Positions 23,901 to 36,900 of a stretch of 64,000 bases of DNA are shown one piece after another; the stretch's first letter is position 1, and every line of letters starts with the position of its first letter. The notes below the pieces were generated by a model that saw nothing but the letters and a program-made list of their open reading frames with translations, had not been told where the DNA came from and made no database searches. Source of the DNA: Plumapathes pennacea (taxonomy: Eukaryota; Cnidaria; Anthozoa; Antipatharia; Myriopathidae); assembly GCA_964036295.1 (NCBI GenBank), contig OZ038469.1, positions 2,588,501 to 2,652,500 of the forward strand, read 5' to 3'. The position numbers and the translations under genes are program-made.

Positions 23901-26900
23901 CATTGGTTTCTTTTCAGGCAACGATACGGAGGTCATCTGTGAAATATTGGTGGACTCAATCGAGGTATGCGTATTCTACACGGAGCTTCAAGGTATTGAA
24001 ATATTTTTGAACACCGAAGGTGTGTTTTGGCTGACTGGGGTGTGTTCGGAGTCCGAGAATGAAATTGTTATAATTATTCCAAATTCTGGATCCTCTCCGA
24101 CATGAGGTGATTGTGTTAAAGCTTAACACTGTCAACAATTTCAGGGCGCCACTAATGCCTCCCAGTTAATCCACCTGGTAGAGGGTTTGTCAAAACACGT
24201 GAATGCCCGCAACTCAGCGATGACTGAAGCGGATATCAAAGACACTGTTGAGGTGTTGGGGCTCTTTATGAAGAAGATGAAGAACGGCAAATTCAACACA
24301 ACCGCCAAGGAAGCCGAGAAATACCTTAAGGTGTGTCTCTGTCAAGTCACAACATTTTCATATTCCCATGCATCTCTTCTTATGTAGCCGTGGTACAAAA
24401 ATGTATTACTTAGGGTTGATTTGGATATACAGTCAACTCTTTCTAAGCGGACACCTCTCTAAAGCGGACAGCATGCAGATTTGGTCCTTGCCGATTTTCA
24501 CTTGTTTCTCTGTAACTGAACTCTCTATAAGGCGGACACCTCTCTAAGGCGGACACTAAATCTAGTCCCGAGGGCGTCCGCCTTAAAGAGAGTTGACTAT
24601 ACAGTCAGCTCCCTCTTAACGGACACCCCTCTAAGACGGACACCTCTCTAAGATGGACACCTGGTGGGAGTAGTCCTTGCCGTTTCTACAGTCATTTACC
24701 GGCTCTAACTGAGCTTTCTACAAGACGGACACTTCTTCAAAACGGACGGTTAGTCCGTCTTAGAGGGAATTGACTATATAACTATCTAAAATTCCTTGCA
24801 GAGTTACATCAACGTGACGGGGATGCTCCTTAAACATGAAAATGCTGAATCATGGAAGAATATCTCGAACGTAAGCAGAAAAGTTAAAATTTAACACCAT
24901 AAATTAATACTCTGCAGTTATTCTACGAAGTGCTGAACGAGGTCTATAGTCATAAACTTTGGAAAACGCGAAAATGCATCGCAATTGCTGCTCTTACCGT
25001 CGCATGAAGCATTCAGAGCACACTGTTGGGCGATGTTGAGCCAACATGTTGCGTTCGTTTGCACGGGTCTTAAGCATTATGGAAATGGTCTGGATATACC
25101 ATGTTGCGCTCTGAGGGACCACATCTCTTAAGCAAGTGAACCTTTTTAACAAAACTTGATTGTCAAGGACCAGCGATTAATTCACAATCACAGAAACGTA
25201 TAGCCTTTTACTTCTATATTTTATTTGTAGTTTTTTATTTTATTTTATTTTTTATTTATATTTTATTTATTTTATTTTATTTATTTTAGGACAACACCTC
25301 TACTGTCATTGAAATAATCAAGGTCGTCGAAGACATGAATGAAGCGATGTTCATTTCAGTCAAAAATCGCGGCGAAACGATGCTAAATGTGTCGATGTAT
25401 TCACAGGAAATTGGTATGTATATAAATGCATCAGAGATCTACACGCATTATACAAACGATATTTAGCTATGAGGGTACCTGTGATAGAGTTTATACAGAA
25501 TTGCAATTTATTTATTTTGTTCTTTCAACTTCTTGGCAAAACAATTGCAAGATGCTCATGATAAAACAAAAACAAACAAAAAGACAAAAAAACAACAACA
25601 AACAAGCAAAGACCTTATATACAATATTCTATCAGGGAGTTCTATGATGAGTTTCTCCCGTTTTTTAAATCTTTGCCGACGGTGCTTTTATGCGCAGAAT
25701 TCTTACTTCTTTTTTTCACAACAGACATGGCGTTAAGTATGCGAAGAAGGGACCAGTTTACCGATTTCACATTTCCAGGCTACAATAATAGTGATTACGT
25801 ACGCTTGGGGAAGGGTATGGTTAAAGATGGCCAGAATGGTGAGTGACAGTCCGTCTGTTTAAAGCGTAGTCTCTTCTAAGCGCTGCTTTATCCTTTTCAC
25901 CCTCAAGTTTCTCAAGAGCTGCGGTGGCCTAGCGGTTAGCACGGTCACCAACTTCAATCCCCACTCAAGACAGTTAAATTTGAAGTGTAAAACCTGGCTC
26001 TATACTCCTGGCTCGGGTGACCACGCCAAAAAATGGCGGCCCCGTCTCCAGATAAAAAGAACCACTGAGGGCGCAACCAAATCTCTGGCAGTGACCACCC
26101 TCAGTGCTAATGATAAGGGCGACACCTTGCATGGGACTCAGTCCCCATTCGTGTGGTACTGTATTTGGCCAAATAAAATTCATGAAACTTAAAACTCACA
26201 TGCAAAATACAGCAACAAAAACACCGCTATTACAATATGCTCTTGAGAACATCCGTTTAAGTGCATGGTCACAGTTTTAGATTCTATTTCGCATTTGGTT
26301 ATTTTTCTACAGCCTTACTGGCTGTTGTTCTTTACTTACCTTATCTCTTTCAGAAACTAAAATCGGTGTGAGCGTTGTCATGTACAAGACAATATCAACG
26401 CTTTTTGCTGACGAGAATAAGTCCAGTCCGGATGTAGGATCAGTGATTTTGTCGGTGGAGGTATTGAACGTCAAAAAGTTAAAAGAACCAGTGGAGTTAT
26501 TTTTCACGCCAAATGTAAGTTGGTTTCACAAATGATTTCAATTCGGGTACCGTAAATGCTCTAATAACCCCCCTCTACAAGGTCAATAATTGGAATACCC
26601 CCCTCATCCCCTATTTAATAATCCCCCAAAAGTAGTAGAGAAACAAGACAAATGACACCGCATTAGATACTTAGTGACGTATTTTTGACACTTTACATTG
26701 TGTTGTCATCTCATCTTTTTCACCCTTTCACTCCCAAGAGTGATCAACTTTATTTTTCTCCTTTAGTTTCTCATCAGAGTATATCATACAGTATGGAGAA
26801 CTTAACTTTTCATACTTTGCTTGCATGAAAGTTGATTAAAATATCGATTCTCACTGCACTACTCACACAGTTTCTTCTTAAAAAGTTGGGAGAGTCTGTG

Positions 26901-29900
26901 TTTTGAGCTTGGGAGTGAAAGGGCTAATTAAGCCGCCCCTCTCTAATATCATTATTACTCTCTCAACTGTTGTCCCTAGAACAATGCAAGCAATGGCACG
27001 AAGCTGAAATGTGGTTTTCTAAAGGAGAATGGTTTGTAAGTACTGTAAATAATGTCAGATTGACATACTCTCTCATCAAATGCAAAATCCATAATTCAGT
27101 GCACAGAACTATGCATGCATGTCAACTCTGGGCGGTGATTTTCAGGTCAGACCGGTTAACTGATTGCCAAGAAATCCTTCTCAGAAGGTAGTAGACTGGA
27201 CTTTATTGTTGCCTGGCACCACCCATATAGCGAGGTTTTAATCCAATTAAATTGTTTGTTGTTTAGGGGCGAAGGGACGAGTTTGTGGTCTTACGAAGGC
27301 TGTGAGATGACACAGAATGGAAAGCAAGTCAAATGCACATGTAACCACACGACCAGCTTCGCCCTGTTATTGAATGTCCATCAAGTAAGCGTTTAACATA
27401 AAACAATGACAAATCAAAACAACAATAATAAAACAAAACACACAGATTCTACTAATTTCTTTTTACTTCTCAGTCGGATATCTCTTCACAGAAGGGGGTC
27501 CTTACATCCGACAAAAAGGCACTGACATATATTTCGATTATTGGCTGCTCAATTTCAATCGTCTTCTGTATTCTGGCTTTAATATCGTTCACCATGTTGA
27601 GGTAAGGTAAAACTGTTTCTTCTTGTATTCTCAGCTTGCAGAGGTTTCTGAAGTTTCGGGGGATAAAGAGGAGAAATAATAATGTTTACTATTCCAGCAC
27701 TAAAATTTCTATTATTTCATTATTCAAGCTCTAAAAATTTCTATTACGCTATTATTTCAGTCAGAGAAAACTCATTATTCCGTTATTCTCAGAAAACCAA
27801 GGTCATTATTCCATTATTTCACTGCAAAACTTTCAATTATTCGTATGCCATTATTCCCCTTGACCCCTCGATAAGGAACCTATTCTGAACATCCAGGAAT
27901 TGCCTGCAAACCATCATTGGATGTCTTTTTGTTTCCTGTGTTTAGGATTAAATCCAAAAGAAAGGACATCACCCTAGTGAACGAGCTGCACACGAACCTT
28001 ATCGTTGCCATAGGGGTATTTCAGATATTTTACCTCGCAAAAGTGGCGACTGAGGAAAGGCAGGTATATATGTGTACATATTTGTAAGTTCACTTTCCAT
28101 GAGATTTGATTGATCGAAAACATGTATGTATATATATGTATATGTATATGCATATGTACGTACGTATGTATGAATGTCATATGTTGTATGTATGTGTGTG
28201 TATGTATGTATGTATGTATGTATGTATGTATGTATGTATGTATGTATGTATGTATGTATGTATGTATGTATGTATGTATGTATGTATGTATGTATGTATG
28301 TATGTATGTATGTATGTATGTATGTATGTATGTATGTATGTATGTATGTATGTATGTATGTATGTATGTATGTATGTATGTATGTATGTATGTATGTAGG
28401 TAGGTAGGTAGGTAGGTAGGTAGGTAGGTAGGTAGGTATGTATGTACGTATGTATGTATGTATGTATGTATGTATGTATGTATGTATGTATGTATGTATG
28501 TAGGTAGGTAGGTAGGTAGGTATGTATGTATGTATGTATGTATGTATGTATGTATACTTAGTGTTGGTCTTTCTTGGGTGGTCGACTGAATATCAATCAA
28601 GAGAGTGATTGCAAATCAAGAGTGGCGCTATAATCAGTTGGAGTTGTAGTAACTTCAGTGAACCAAAATTTACTTAACAATCGAATAATTTTTTATTTAT
28701 AGTGAGGCCTTCGTACGAGTTATGATCTTAGTACTAACTTGTAACAGAAAGCTCATGATTGTCGCTTTTTACTCCCTCGTCAGCTTGAATGGCTGATAAT
28801 CAATGTGCTGCAGCAATATTTCCTCATAGCGTCATTCTGTTGGATGCTGGTGGAAGGAATCAACGTATACAACAAGATTGTAGTGGTGCTCAAAAAGAGG
28901 ACTCTCAGCAAAAAACTGTTTTATCTGATTGGCTGGGGTAAGTACCCGAGGGGCAAAGAGTAACAGTCTTCTCAGCCAATTCCTGTATAAAAGAGACCAA
29001 AAGCTAAATTTTGGTTCCCAACACGGAAAAAAGGTTAGAAATTGTCGAGAGATACCAGGTAAGCAGCAATTTTGGGCCCAGAGAAACAAGCCGGATAGGT
29101 ATGGATTGTTAGTTAATCTTTCGACTTTCGGGGCCCTAAATCGGCGCGCAAAGGACGGTGGTCAGGTTATAACGTATATCACGGATCATGGTTTTGATTG
29201 GGAATTACGCCAGAGATCCACTGCTCTCTTGTAATCTTTCCTTTTTTACCATCCCAGGTGTTCCATGTCTTTTTGCCGCTGCAGATGTAGTGATCAGAAC
29301 AGAGGCCACCGAAGACTCGTAAGTTTGAGAGATGTTCTTTTTGCGTTGTGTTGTGTTGTGTGTTTGACAATGCTGTTTTATTGTTCTGTGCTATGTTTAG
29401 TTTTTTTTTTGTGTTATGTTGTGCTCAATTCACACAGCCAGAAAACCAAGGGAACTCTTCCAAGTGCTGGAAACTACTATACCATACTATATTATTGTGT
29501 TGTGTTGTATTCGTTTTACTGTTCTGTTTTATTTGCTGCGTTGTGTGTTTCTTTTCTGTGCTGTTGTGTTGTACTTCGTGTTGTACTTGGTACTACATTG
29601 TTATCATGTATGGTGTAACCACTTTAAGTGATCTTACAGTAAGAATTTTATGACATGTAATCATACATGACCATGCAGTTGATTTCCCACATAATCAATG
29701 TCATTTTCATGCTCTTTGTCTAAAAATCAATTGATGTGGAATATAGGAATGTATGAGTTTGTTGTTGTGTTTTTTTTTTCAGATACGATCTGCCTCCCAA
29801 ATTTGTCTGGATTTTTGCGGCTCCAATTCTTGCAATAATACTGGTAGGTAGTCAATTTGTTCCACCTAAACAGGTTGAAAAAAAGCAGACTAGTTTATTT

Positions 29901-30055
29901 CTGTTTCCACCTTCGCAACTTCAGGTAAACGTTGTCGTGTTCATTTCTGCAACGTATGTTTTGATGAAAAACCCATCAGCGGCCTTTATACGGAAGACTA
30001 CCAAGGAGCCAGACAAACTGAGGTAAGCGCAGCATATAAAGTAGAGAAATCCAAA

Positions 30056-30098
<43 letters not shown>

Positions 30099-30131
30099 AT
30101 ACATAAATAAACAAATAAATAAATAAATGAA

Positions 30132-30162
<31 letters not shown>

Positions 30163-30791
30163 GTAAGTAAATAAATAAAGAATTAATTAATTAATTAATT
30201 AATTAAATTAGTGATAATATATTATTGATAAAATAATAATAACAATAATTATAATAATAACAATAATAATAGTTGGCAGCTCTTGGAGTAAATGTAAAGT
30301 TTATATATAGTATAAATACAGCAAATAAATAAATAATAAACGACCTGTAAAAACGATGTTGTCCGAACGCATCTTGAGACCTAAAGTTTATTTGTACAGG
30401 CGTGGAATGAAAGTCACAACTTCCTTGATGCCTCTACTTGGTATTACCTGGCTCTTCGCATTTCTTGCTTTCGACAATAAAACAGTCGTTTTCCACTATA
30501 TCGCCGCCATCGTCAACTCACTGCAGGTTGGGAAGTTTAACTTTTGCGCATATTGTTGATCTACGCTAGCCGTCGCGTCCTGTCGGCACGTTTTCCACCG
30601 AGTGCTTTTTCACCAGTTGGATTCGTCCTATTCCCCCCTAACCCTGTTCTCTGGTCAATGTTATAAATTGTGGGTAAATATTTCGCAGTGATACTAACAA
30701 CCCGTTTTAGAGAAATTCCAATCCTAAAAATGCCAAAGAAAACTAAAAGGTCTGTCCAGTCAAGCAAACTTGGCACTTTGCTAATGAGGAC

Positions 30792-30849
<58 letters not shown>

Positions 30850-31588
30850 GAAACCTCTAAACTCAGATTTACTACGTTGATCAACATCACCGGATTGTTT
30901 CACTTATTTTCCGGAAATTTGACATTCCATATTGCTTCTTGTTTTGTCTCAAGGGTTTTTTCATATTTATGGGTCACTGCTGGATGAACGACAAGGTAAG
31001 CAAGTCTGAAGCTATTCATTTAAGATTATCACAACAGTGCATTACCAAATTGAATTGATTAGTCGCTCTAATAAATTAAAGCAAAGAATAGCAAAGCAAA
31101 ACAGAATGCAGAGTACAACAAGGCTAGTAAACTACAGCATATCACATGACATCACAAATGAGTACAATACAGGTTAGCATAGGGGCGAATCCAGGTTGGT
31201 TTACACTAGTTTACTAAAACTGGTAAGATAGTTGGATCTCTAGGAATTACGTTCTAGAGAGCCAAATCTCAAAATTCTTTCGTTGGACACCCCACCCCTA
31301 CCCCTCTACAGTTTAGTACAGCAGATCACAGCTTGGTAAAGCAAAACGCACACAACACTTTATAAATACGTGTAAATAAATCAACACTCCTCCCGGCTCC
31401 TTCAGGTGCGCGAGGCATTGTTGTCGTGGCTCCCAGGTGCTGCCAAAGCCAACCGCAACCAGTATGACGTCAAGCACAATAATACCAGGACATTGGATAA
31501 TATTCGGTCCCTTGTGAATTCTACCGTCTCTTTGACGTCACAAATTGAACTACTGTCCATCAAGCCCTCGAAACAGTACTCGGACTAG
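17900..31588 (+). CDS. Unit C: complete adhesion GPCR (lectin-like domain, EGF, GAIN-GPS, 7TM)
   Basis: Exons: 17900-17938, 21163-21193, 21389-21658, 22023-22241, 22814-23353, 23918-23964, 24145-24330, 24802-24870, 25290-25413, 25725-25838, 26354-26514, 26980-27035, 27267-27384, 27474-27601, 27946-28063, 28784-28937, 29258-29318, 29783-29843, 29925-30022, 30400-30526, 30954-30995, 31406-31588 (TAG). They total 2946 nt, 981 residues. The signal peptide begins MHFPKLLPLLLLL and ends near LYVA/EDEIG. Then come a lectin-like domain (about 24-186), one EGF-like plus three calcium-binding EGF repeats (187-366), GAIN (about 383-658, GPS at CTCNHTTSFALLL), 7TM (about 659-921) and a 60-residue tail. 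In this family the GPS is cleaved by the GAIN domain and the exposed Thr-led peptide is a tethered agonist; here cleavage would fall between T and T. It is tandem to unit B. No ligand can be inferred beyond a possible carbohydrate. Confidence 0.88.
20731..21045. mobile_element. MITE with TACCCTGGTTCCAGAGG ends, copy in unit C
   Basis: This is the orthologous insertion to that at 2202-2515, with a few substitutions and the same nested inverted repeats. It lies in intron 1 of unit C. Confidence 0.85.
21389..22241 (+). other. Lectin-like/MAM-like domain of unit C (two exons)
   Basis: The exons of 270 and 219 nt encode a beta-sandwich pattern: FEDGKVSNW near the start, GYWYISS, SPRFTIP, then KLSFRVGG across the exon join and GYITFDDLRYY at the end. 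Unit D has the same layout with GIDGW, TSPEFLIRSSKISFLIGG and WGYISIDDVKY. The pair of motifs 'SPxFxI....IxFxIGG' and 'WGxIxxDxI' is familiar from accessory domains of bacterial GH32-type glycosidases and resembles MAM domains in fold. Carbohydrate binding is inference. Confidence 0.6.
21708..21875. mobile_element. Short inverted-repeat element, CGGACACC family (unit C intron)
   Basis: This copy occupies the same intron position as 3112-3280 in unit B and shows the same TACAGT ends and GGTCCCGAGG inner motif. Confidence 0.75.
22814..23353 (+). other. EGF-repeat exon of unit C
   Basis: One 540-nt exon encodes a Cys-rich lead-in, an incomplete EGF-like module (CNGGYRFNDSRDGC) and three calcium-binding EGF repeats. 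Their DIDEC or GIDEC starts and G-[SG]-[YF]-x-C-x-C cores are intact. Unit B's matching exon (4211-4648, 438 nt) has one repeat fewer; its last repeat starts DIDECTSNTHHC and ends with the same KLNC junction. The difference of 102 nt keeps frame. Confidence 0.85.
23419..23872. mobile_element. MITE with GGCCCTGTTACAC ends and TTAA target site, unit C only
   Basis: The left end is GGCCCTGTTACACCATGCAA; the right end is its near-inverse (TTGCACAGTGTAACAGCGCC). TTAA lies on both sides (23415-23418 and 23873-23876). Unit B has an uninterrupted ATTAACGG at about 4710. About 450 bases, with no transposase. TTAA duplication is typical of piggyBac-type elements. Confidence 0.85.
24428..24779. mobile_element. 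Clustered CGGACACC-family elements (unit C intron)
   Basis: Two adjoining inverted-repeat units share the TACAGTCARCTC ends. They are the counterpart of 5567-5985. Confidence 0.7.
25919..26190 (+). mobile_element. tRNA-derived SINE in unit C intron
   Basis: The head is GCGGTGGCCTAGCGGTTAGC, a little more complete than the copy at 7131, with the same B-box-like TTCAATCCCCAC and AATAAAATTCAT tail. It predates the duplication. Confidence 0.65.
26720..26926. mobile_element. MITE with CCCTTTCACTCCCAAG ends (unit C GPS intron)
   Basis: The ends are CCCTTTCACTCCCAAGAGTG and CTTGGGAGTGAAAGGG, a near-perfect inverse pair. Confidence 0.75.
26980..27384 (+). other. GPS autoproteolysis motif of unit C (split by an intron)
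   Basis: Exons 26980-27035 and 27267-27384 encode CGFLKENG, then SLWSYEGCEMTQ and KCTCNHTTSFALLL. The four cysteines, the Trp-containing middle and the His-x-Thr cleavage triad of a GAIN/GPS motif are present. The leucine that usually precedes the scissile bond is Thr here and Met in units A, B and D. The exposed agonist peptide would start TSFALLL. Confidence 0.85.
28194..28553. repeat. Long (TATG)n/(TAGG)n microsatellite, unit C intron
   Basis: About 360 bases of TATG with two inserts of TAGG units. It lies at the same intron position as the short array at 9481. Open frames through it (YVCM repeats, HTYI repeats) are not genes. Confidence 0.95.
30055..30180. repeat. (AAAT)n microsatellite, unit C intron
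   Basis: A long AAAT run after the TM5 exon. Unit B has no such run there. Confidence 0.95.
30791..30847. repeat. (GA)n microsatellite
   Basis: A pure GA run in the TM6-TM7 intron of unit C. Confidence 0.95.
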
Positions 31589-31732
31589 AGAAGAGCAAAA
31601 TACATATTCTCCCAACCTTTTCAGACGAAAATGTATGAGTTATGAAGAGAGAGAGTTCAAAAGCAGGTCATTTTGCCGAAGAGGTCATGGGTTTGAATTT
31701 GTTGAAATGGAATACTCATAGAAAGCCTGATT

Positions 31733-31938
31733 CAACCCTTTAACTCCCAAGCTCAAAATGCAGATTCTCCCAACCTTTTAACAGTAAAATGTATGAGTAA
31801 TGTAGTGAGAATTGATAGTTTAATCAGCTTTCATCTTAGCAAGGTATCAAAAGCCAAGTTCTCCCTACTATATCATGTTTCTGGTGAGAAACTGAAGGAG
31901 AAAATCAGTGGATCACTCTTGGGAGTGAAAGGGTTAAA
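31733..31938. mobile_element. MITE of the CTCCCAAG family, 3' flank of unit C
   Basis: The ends are AACCCTTTAACTCCCAAGCT and CTTGGGAGTGAAAGGGTT. Same site as in unit B. Confidence 0.75.
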
Positions 31939-32378
31939 CATGCTTTACAACTGACAGATATCCTTTTCTTTATGTAATGAGATAAATGGTTCACAGATGG
32001 TATTACCCTTTACGGTTCGTTTTATTGACCATCTACTGTTTCTCATTCCACGAGCTACGTTGTGTTACACACATTAATAACTACATCGCACTTTTCATGC
32101 GTTTCGGAAGATCAACGTTTTTGTGTAAACTTTGTGAACATCTCGTATTGATTACACTTTGTTATACACATAATACCTGGACATGAAACAGTCGATGATG
32201 AACATACGATCTTAATAGATCTATAATCCGCGACATAGTTGGGACACTTGACAACAGTCTTCATTTGTTGATGTGTGAGGTTTTTGCTCTCTTCTCTCCT
32301 CTTCAATACTGCATTTACAAATAACCAGCCATCATTGGCCCAACATTGGTCGAGCCAACATTGGGTCAGAGGTGTCCC

Positions 32379-33808
32379 AACAATTGTGTCGATCGCGAAT
32401 TGTAGTTTCAAAGTTTTCTTGGACTATGCTTGTCAAAAAAAAAAAGAAAAAGAACAGAACATTTTATGTTCCTGCTAGTATTGTCGACGACTGACTATGT
32501 CATGATATTTACGTTTTGATGTTAAATTTAATAACTCTATATACACATAACCTTGCCATACATGCTACAACCGTAGATATGTATTTATATACTACTGTAT
32601 ATTTACGCCTGAGCCTCTCTTACATCGGCCAGGAATTTCGCTCAAAGAGAGTTTAAGCAAAGAAAATCAAAACCTTTGAGTCTTCCTGCCTTTTGAGACC
32701 TGCAATCTCTCCCTACCAGATAAGACACGCATGTAATACAGGATCATTTGTATAGTTGTAATGAACTTTATACTGTGAAACAATCAGGCATTTGAAACTG
32801 ACTTTTCTAGGAAACGTAGAATTTTCTCCATATTTATTTGTTATGCTTATTTTATACAATTAGCAGCATGATGGCCTGAATCAAAGAAGTTGTATGCTTA
32901 AACTCTCTTGAAAGCTCTGTGTTTATTACCAGTTAACATATATGACGGCTTTTTGGAGAGCCTTTGAAACAAGTTAAGCATAAACTAATTGAAATTGCTC
33001 CAATGATGTCTGGTTACTGTGTACTCCTGAATGGCATAAGCAGGACTCTATACCATCCTATCTATATAGTAGCTCGCATCGTGTAGCCAACGATTGTGTC
33101 GATCGCGAATTGTAGTTTCAATGTTTCCTTAGACTATGCTTGTCAAAAAAATACATTTTATGTTCCTGCTAGTATTGTCGACGACTGACTATTTTATGTC
33201 ATGATATTTACGTTTTGATGTTAAATTTAATAACTCTACACATAACCTTGTCATACGTGCTACAACCGTAGATATGTATCTATATACTACTGTATATTAC
33301 GCCTGAGCCTCTTTTACATCGGCCAGGAACGATTTTTCCCTTAGAATATCGCTCAAAGAGAGTTTAAGCAAATCAAAATCAAAACCTTTGAGTCTTCCTA
33401 CCTTTTGAGACCTGCAATCTTTCCCAACCAGATAAGACACGCAGGTAATACAGGATCATTTGTATAGTTGTAATGAACGTTATACTGTGAAACAATCAGG
33501 CATTTGAAACTACAGTGATCTTTCTAGGAAACTTAGAATTTTCTCCATATTAATTTGTTATGCTCATTTTATACAGTTAGCAGCATGATTGCGTGAATCA
33601 AAGAAATTATATGCTTAAACTCTCTTTAATTGCGAAAGCTGTGTTTATTACCAGTTAACATATATGACGGCTTTCTGAAAAGCCTTTGAAACAAGTTAAG
33701 CATAAACTAATTGAAATTGCATCAATGATGTCTGGTTATTGTGGATTCCTGAATGGCACAAACACGACTCTATACCATCCTCTCTATATAGTAGCTCGCA
33801 TCGTGTAC
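32379..33808. repeat. 709-base tandem duplication in the 3' flank of unit C
   Basis: The sequence starting at 32379 (caattgtgtcgatcgcgaat) restarts at 33088 (gattgtgtcgatcgcgaat). Both copies run through attttatgttcctgctagta and the ctatatagtagctcgcatc end. Unit B's flank (about 13300-14060) has a single copy. Non-coding. Confidence 0.85.
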
Positions 33809-33988
33809 CTCATACCATCTTTAAGGAACTAGCAAACGCAACATCTCAAGATCTTTAAAACAAACTGAGAACTTTAGCATACACTTCTCTCCTTTGTTTC
33901 ACGGAAACACACTACTTGGACAATACACTGGAGAAAACATTTTGGAGATGTTCATAAGTTTCCTAAGCATAATAATTTCACGGCGAGT

Positions 33989-36900
33989 TTAGCAATTCTT
34001 ATCTGGAGCCAAGCATGGGTTGATGAAGGAGTTGGAAATTGAGTGTTTGCGCGAGAGCGACTTCACGTTGGCAAGCTGTATGGGGGCCGTAAATGTGGTG
34101 GAAGTGGTGGCTGTTTCCTCAGAGGTGACGCTATTTTGCTTGTGTCGCTCGCTGCTACCTCCGAACGGGGATTTTGTGGTGAACCGTGGTAGTTTGTCCA
34201 ACATCGCGTTCCTGACCTGAGGAGGTTGGGATAGAGAAAAGTGACAAACGAACTAAATGTTTTCATCATCCATCATTTCCTTGTTCAAATCGAACTAAAA
34301 ATGGAAAAACATGAACTCCTTGCAGCAACAGTTGTCATTAGAATGCACTCATTGAGAGCTTTCATTTGAGTGGTCACACCTTTAGGTTTCATTTGATAGT
34401 TCAGGAGTTGGAAGTGAACACTGCTATTAGAATGCATTCATTGAGAGCTTTCATTTGAGTGGCCACACCTTTATGTTCAAGTTGAGTCAAATCTGTTTTT
34501 GTCACTGAAAGGGCACAGAAATCTTTCAACATTTATCTACTTTAATGCAAAATAATGGGCTGGGAATAAATACACTAAACAGGAAATATCATGTCCTCAC
34601 CGACTCGTTCATCCAGCAATGGGCGATAAATATAAACATCCCCTGCAATTACAGTCGAGTAAAAAAAGAAGAAAAATAATTGAAACTAAACAAAGACAGA
34701 AATTTATTGAGGTCTAAGATGATAAAGTATAATTATTTACTGACAAATACGATAGAAGTGTTTACAACTTTACCTTCTTTTGTTAAGGAATTAAAACTAT
34801 AGAATATCAAAGTCATATAAGTGGTTTCTTATGTAGGTTAGTATACAGTGATATGCAGTTTCGTAATTAGGATCAATTGACAATTTTAGGCTATATCCCT
34901 CGTTAATTTAAACGTGTAATATATTTTACTACTAAAAATCGATATTCGCATATGTCCCCTCGCCCAAATGGTCTCGAATGCTCACGAAAAAAATATTACT
35001 GTACGCATCGCAATTATCACAGACCAAAAATATCCTCAAAGCGATGAATATCTGCATCAGGCTCAGTCTCCTGGGGAGGATCGCGGGCGCCGAAACACCG
35101 ACCGCTGGGGACTGAGCCTAATCCGCTTCTTACCTGGAGAGAATTCACAATTGCGAACAAGTAGTGGAAGAATATAGTATTCTCATCAACCGCGAGGAAA
35201 CCAAACACCCAAGTGAGGCCGAGCAGGGGCAGCAAGACAACCGTGACCTTCAGACTGCGCCTGCGCAAATAGCAAAGACAAAACCTCATGCGGGTGCCAA
35301 CTAAACTTTTTGTGGCAAAATTGCCACATGCGCAGTTGCTCCTGGCATCCCATCGGAAGTTAAACAATAAACACAAAATTTAACTTGATTAAATTAGTTT
35401 TTACGAAAACATTTTTTTGAGTTTCTCACTTGGACTTTGAGTCTTCCTTGGAATTCTTTTTGTCAGCCGAGAATTTTCCAGTCTTCAGAAGCAGAACGTA
35501 CAAGATGGACAACAGGACGAACAAATTCGCCTGAAAGCGGAAAGAGAGGAAATATTCCACAAAATAACTCTGTCGCTTTACTGAGTGACCCCTGAAACCC
35601 TATTTATCATTCTATATTTCCGCACAACCTGGAAAACAACTATCCCGGTATGACCGACAAACTATTGGAATTACTAACTATTGTTATAGTTTAATTAAAT
35701 TATGTTTTCGACAGTGATCAGCTTCAAATTTCTCCTTCAGGCTGTCGATAGAGATATATAAGACAGTAGGGAGAATTTGCCACTTGATGATTGGCCTATC
35801 AATTCTCACCACATTACTCATATCGTTTCTTCTTGAATGGTTGAGAGAATTTGTAGTCTAATACATATGACGGGCATTTACCAGAATCACTGCAAGCACA
35901 GGTGCTGCAAAAATCCAAATGAATTGTTTTTCAAGCCAGCAGCTAAAAAGGAGACAAAAAGAACGGCAAGAATTTAGTTTCTTGCCTGAAATCCACCATT
36001 TTGTTTCTTCAACTCTCAAATTCCTTATCACGGCAGGCTGTTCTTGCCAGCAAAAATATTTGAATGAAGAGAACGCTTGTTAAATGGAGGATTTAGACCT
36101 TGCAATGAACAGTAAATTTGGGACGTTTAGTAAAACAGGACAACGCGTCTGTCCACGTGACTGGAAGGCGCAGGGCCCGGTTGCACGCCCGACACTAGAC
36201 GTTTATAACAGTGGAAATTACGTTTTTCAGTTTTCAATTTTGTCTCACAACCTTTGTAGCCTTTAGTTAACTTCATGTGCTACCAAATACCGAATACGCA
36301 CATGTTCTGTGGTCCGTATTCATTAAATGCGACGCCAACGGAGGCACCAACTGCAAGAACGGGCAAGCCTATAAAGAAAAAGAGAAAAATGAAGAAAATA
36401 ATAAGATAACGGCAACAATATGCGATAGGAGATTACTACAAGCAACCCCACTGCCACTTTTCTCTGACCAACTCACACTACAGATCATGAATCCTGAACT
36501 CTACGATTAGAATGTACTCATTAATAACTTTGATTTTTGAGTATAGTCATACCTTTAGGCTTTCATTTGACATTTCAGGATTTGGAAGATAACACTGATA
36601 TAATTAGAATTAAGGACTTCCATGAATTATAAAGTGGTCACACCTTTAGGTTTCATTTGATACTGTTCAGGAGTTAGGAAATAACACTGCTTTTAGAATT
36701 TAGAGCTTTTTTGAGAGGTCATACAACGCTACGATTACCACCACCACCATTATCATCACCATTGCCTCTACAATGATCATGATAATCAATAGTCCAGTGA
36801 TTATTTTTAAGATGAAAATATTGAAGCAGGACTATGTTAAAAATGCAGATTCTCACAACCTCTTAAGAGTAAAATGTATGAGTGATGTAGTGGGAATTCA

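Larger units (their letters stand above)
19213..33949 (+). repeat. Large duplicated block, copy 2 (contains most of unit C)
   Basis: This is the counterpart of the block at 1159-14437. It begins in intron 1 of unit C, downstream of the signal-peptide exon, and ends about 40 bases before the stop codon of unit D. It is about 1.5 kb longer, mainly through the MITE at 23419-23872, a tetranucleotide repeat at 28194-28553, an AAAT tract at 30055-30180 and a 709-base tandem duplication in the 3' flank. Confidence 0.85.
31589..33988. other. Region between the convergent units C and D
   Basis: It holds the 3' flanks of both genes, a MITE and the 709-base tandem duplication. The stop codons of C (31588) and D (33989) are 2.4 kb apart. 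No other gene is seen. Confidence 0.6.

Noticed and set aside
27974..28600. 208-residue minus-strand ORF rich in HTYI
   Set aside because: It runs through the TATG microsatellite; the plus strand there holds the TM2 exon of unit C and its intron.
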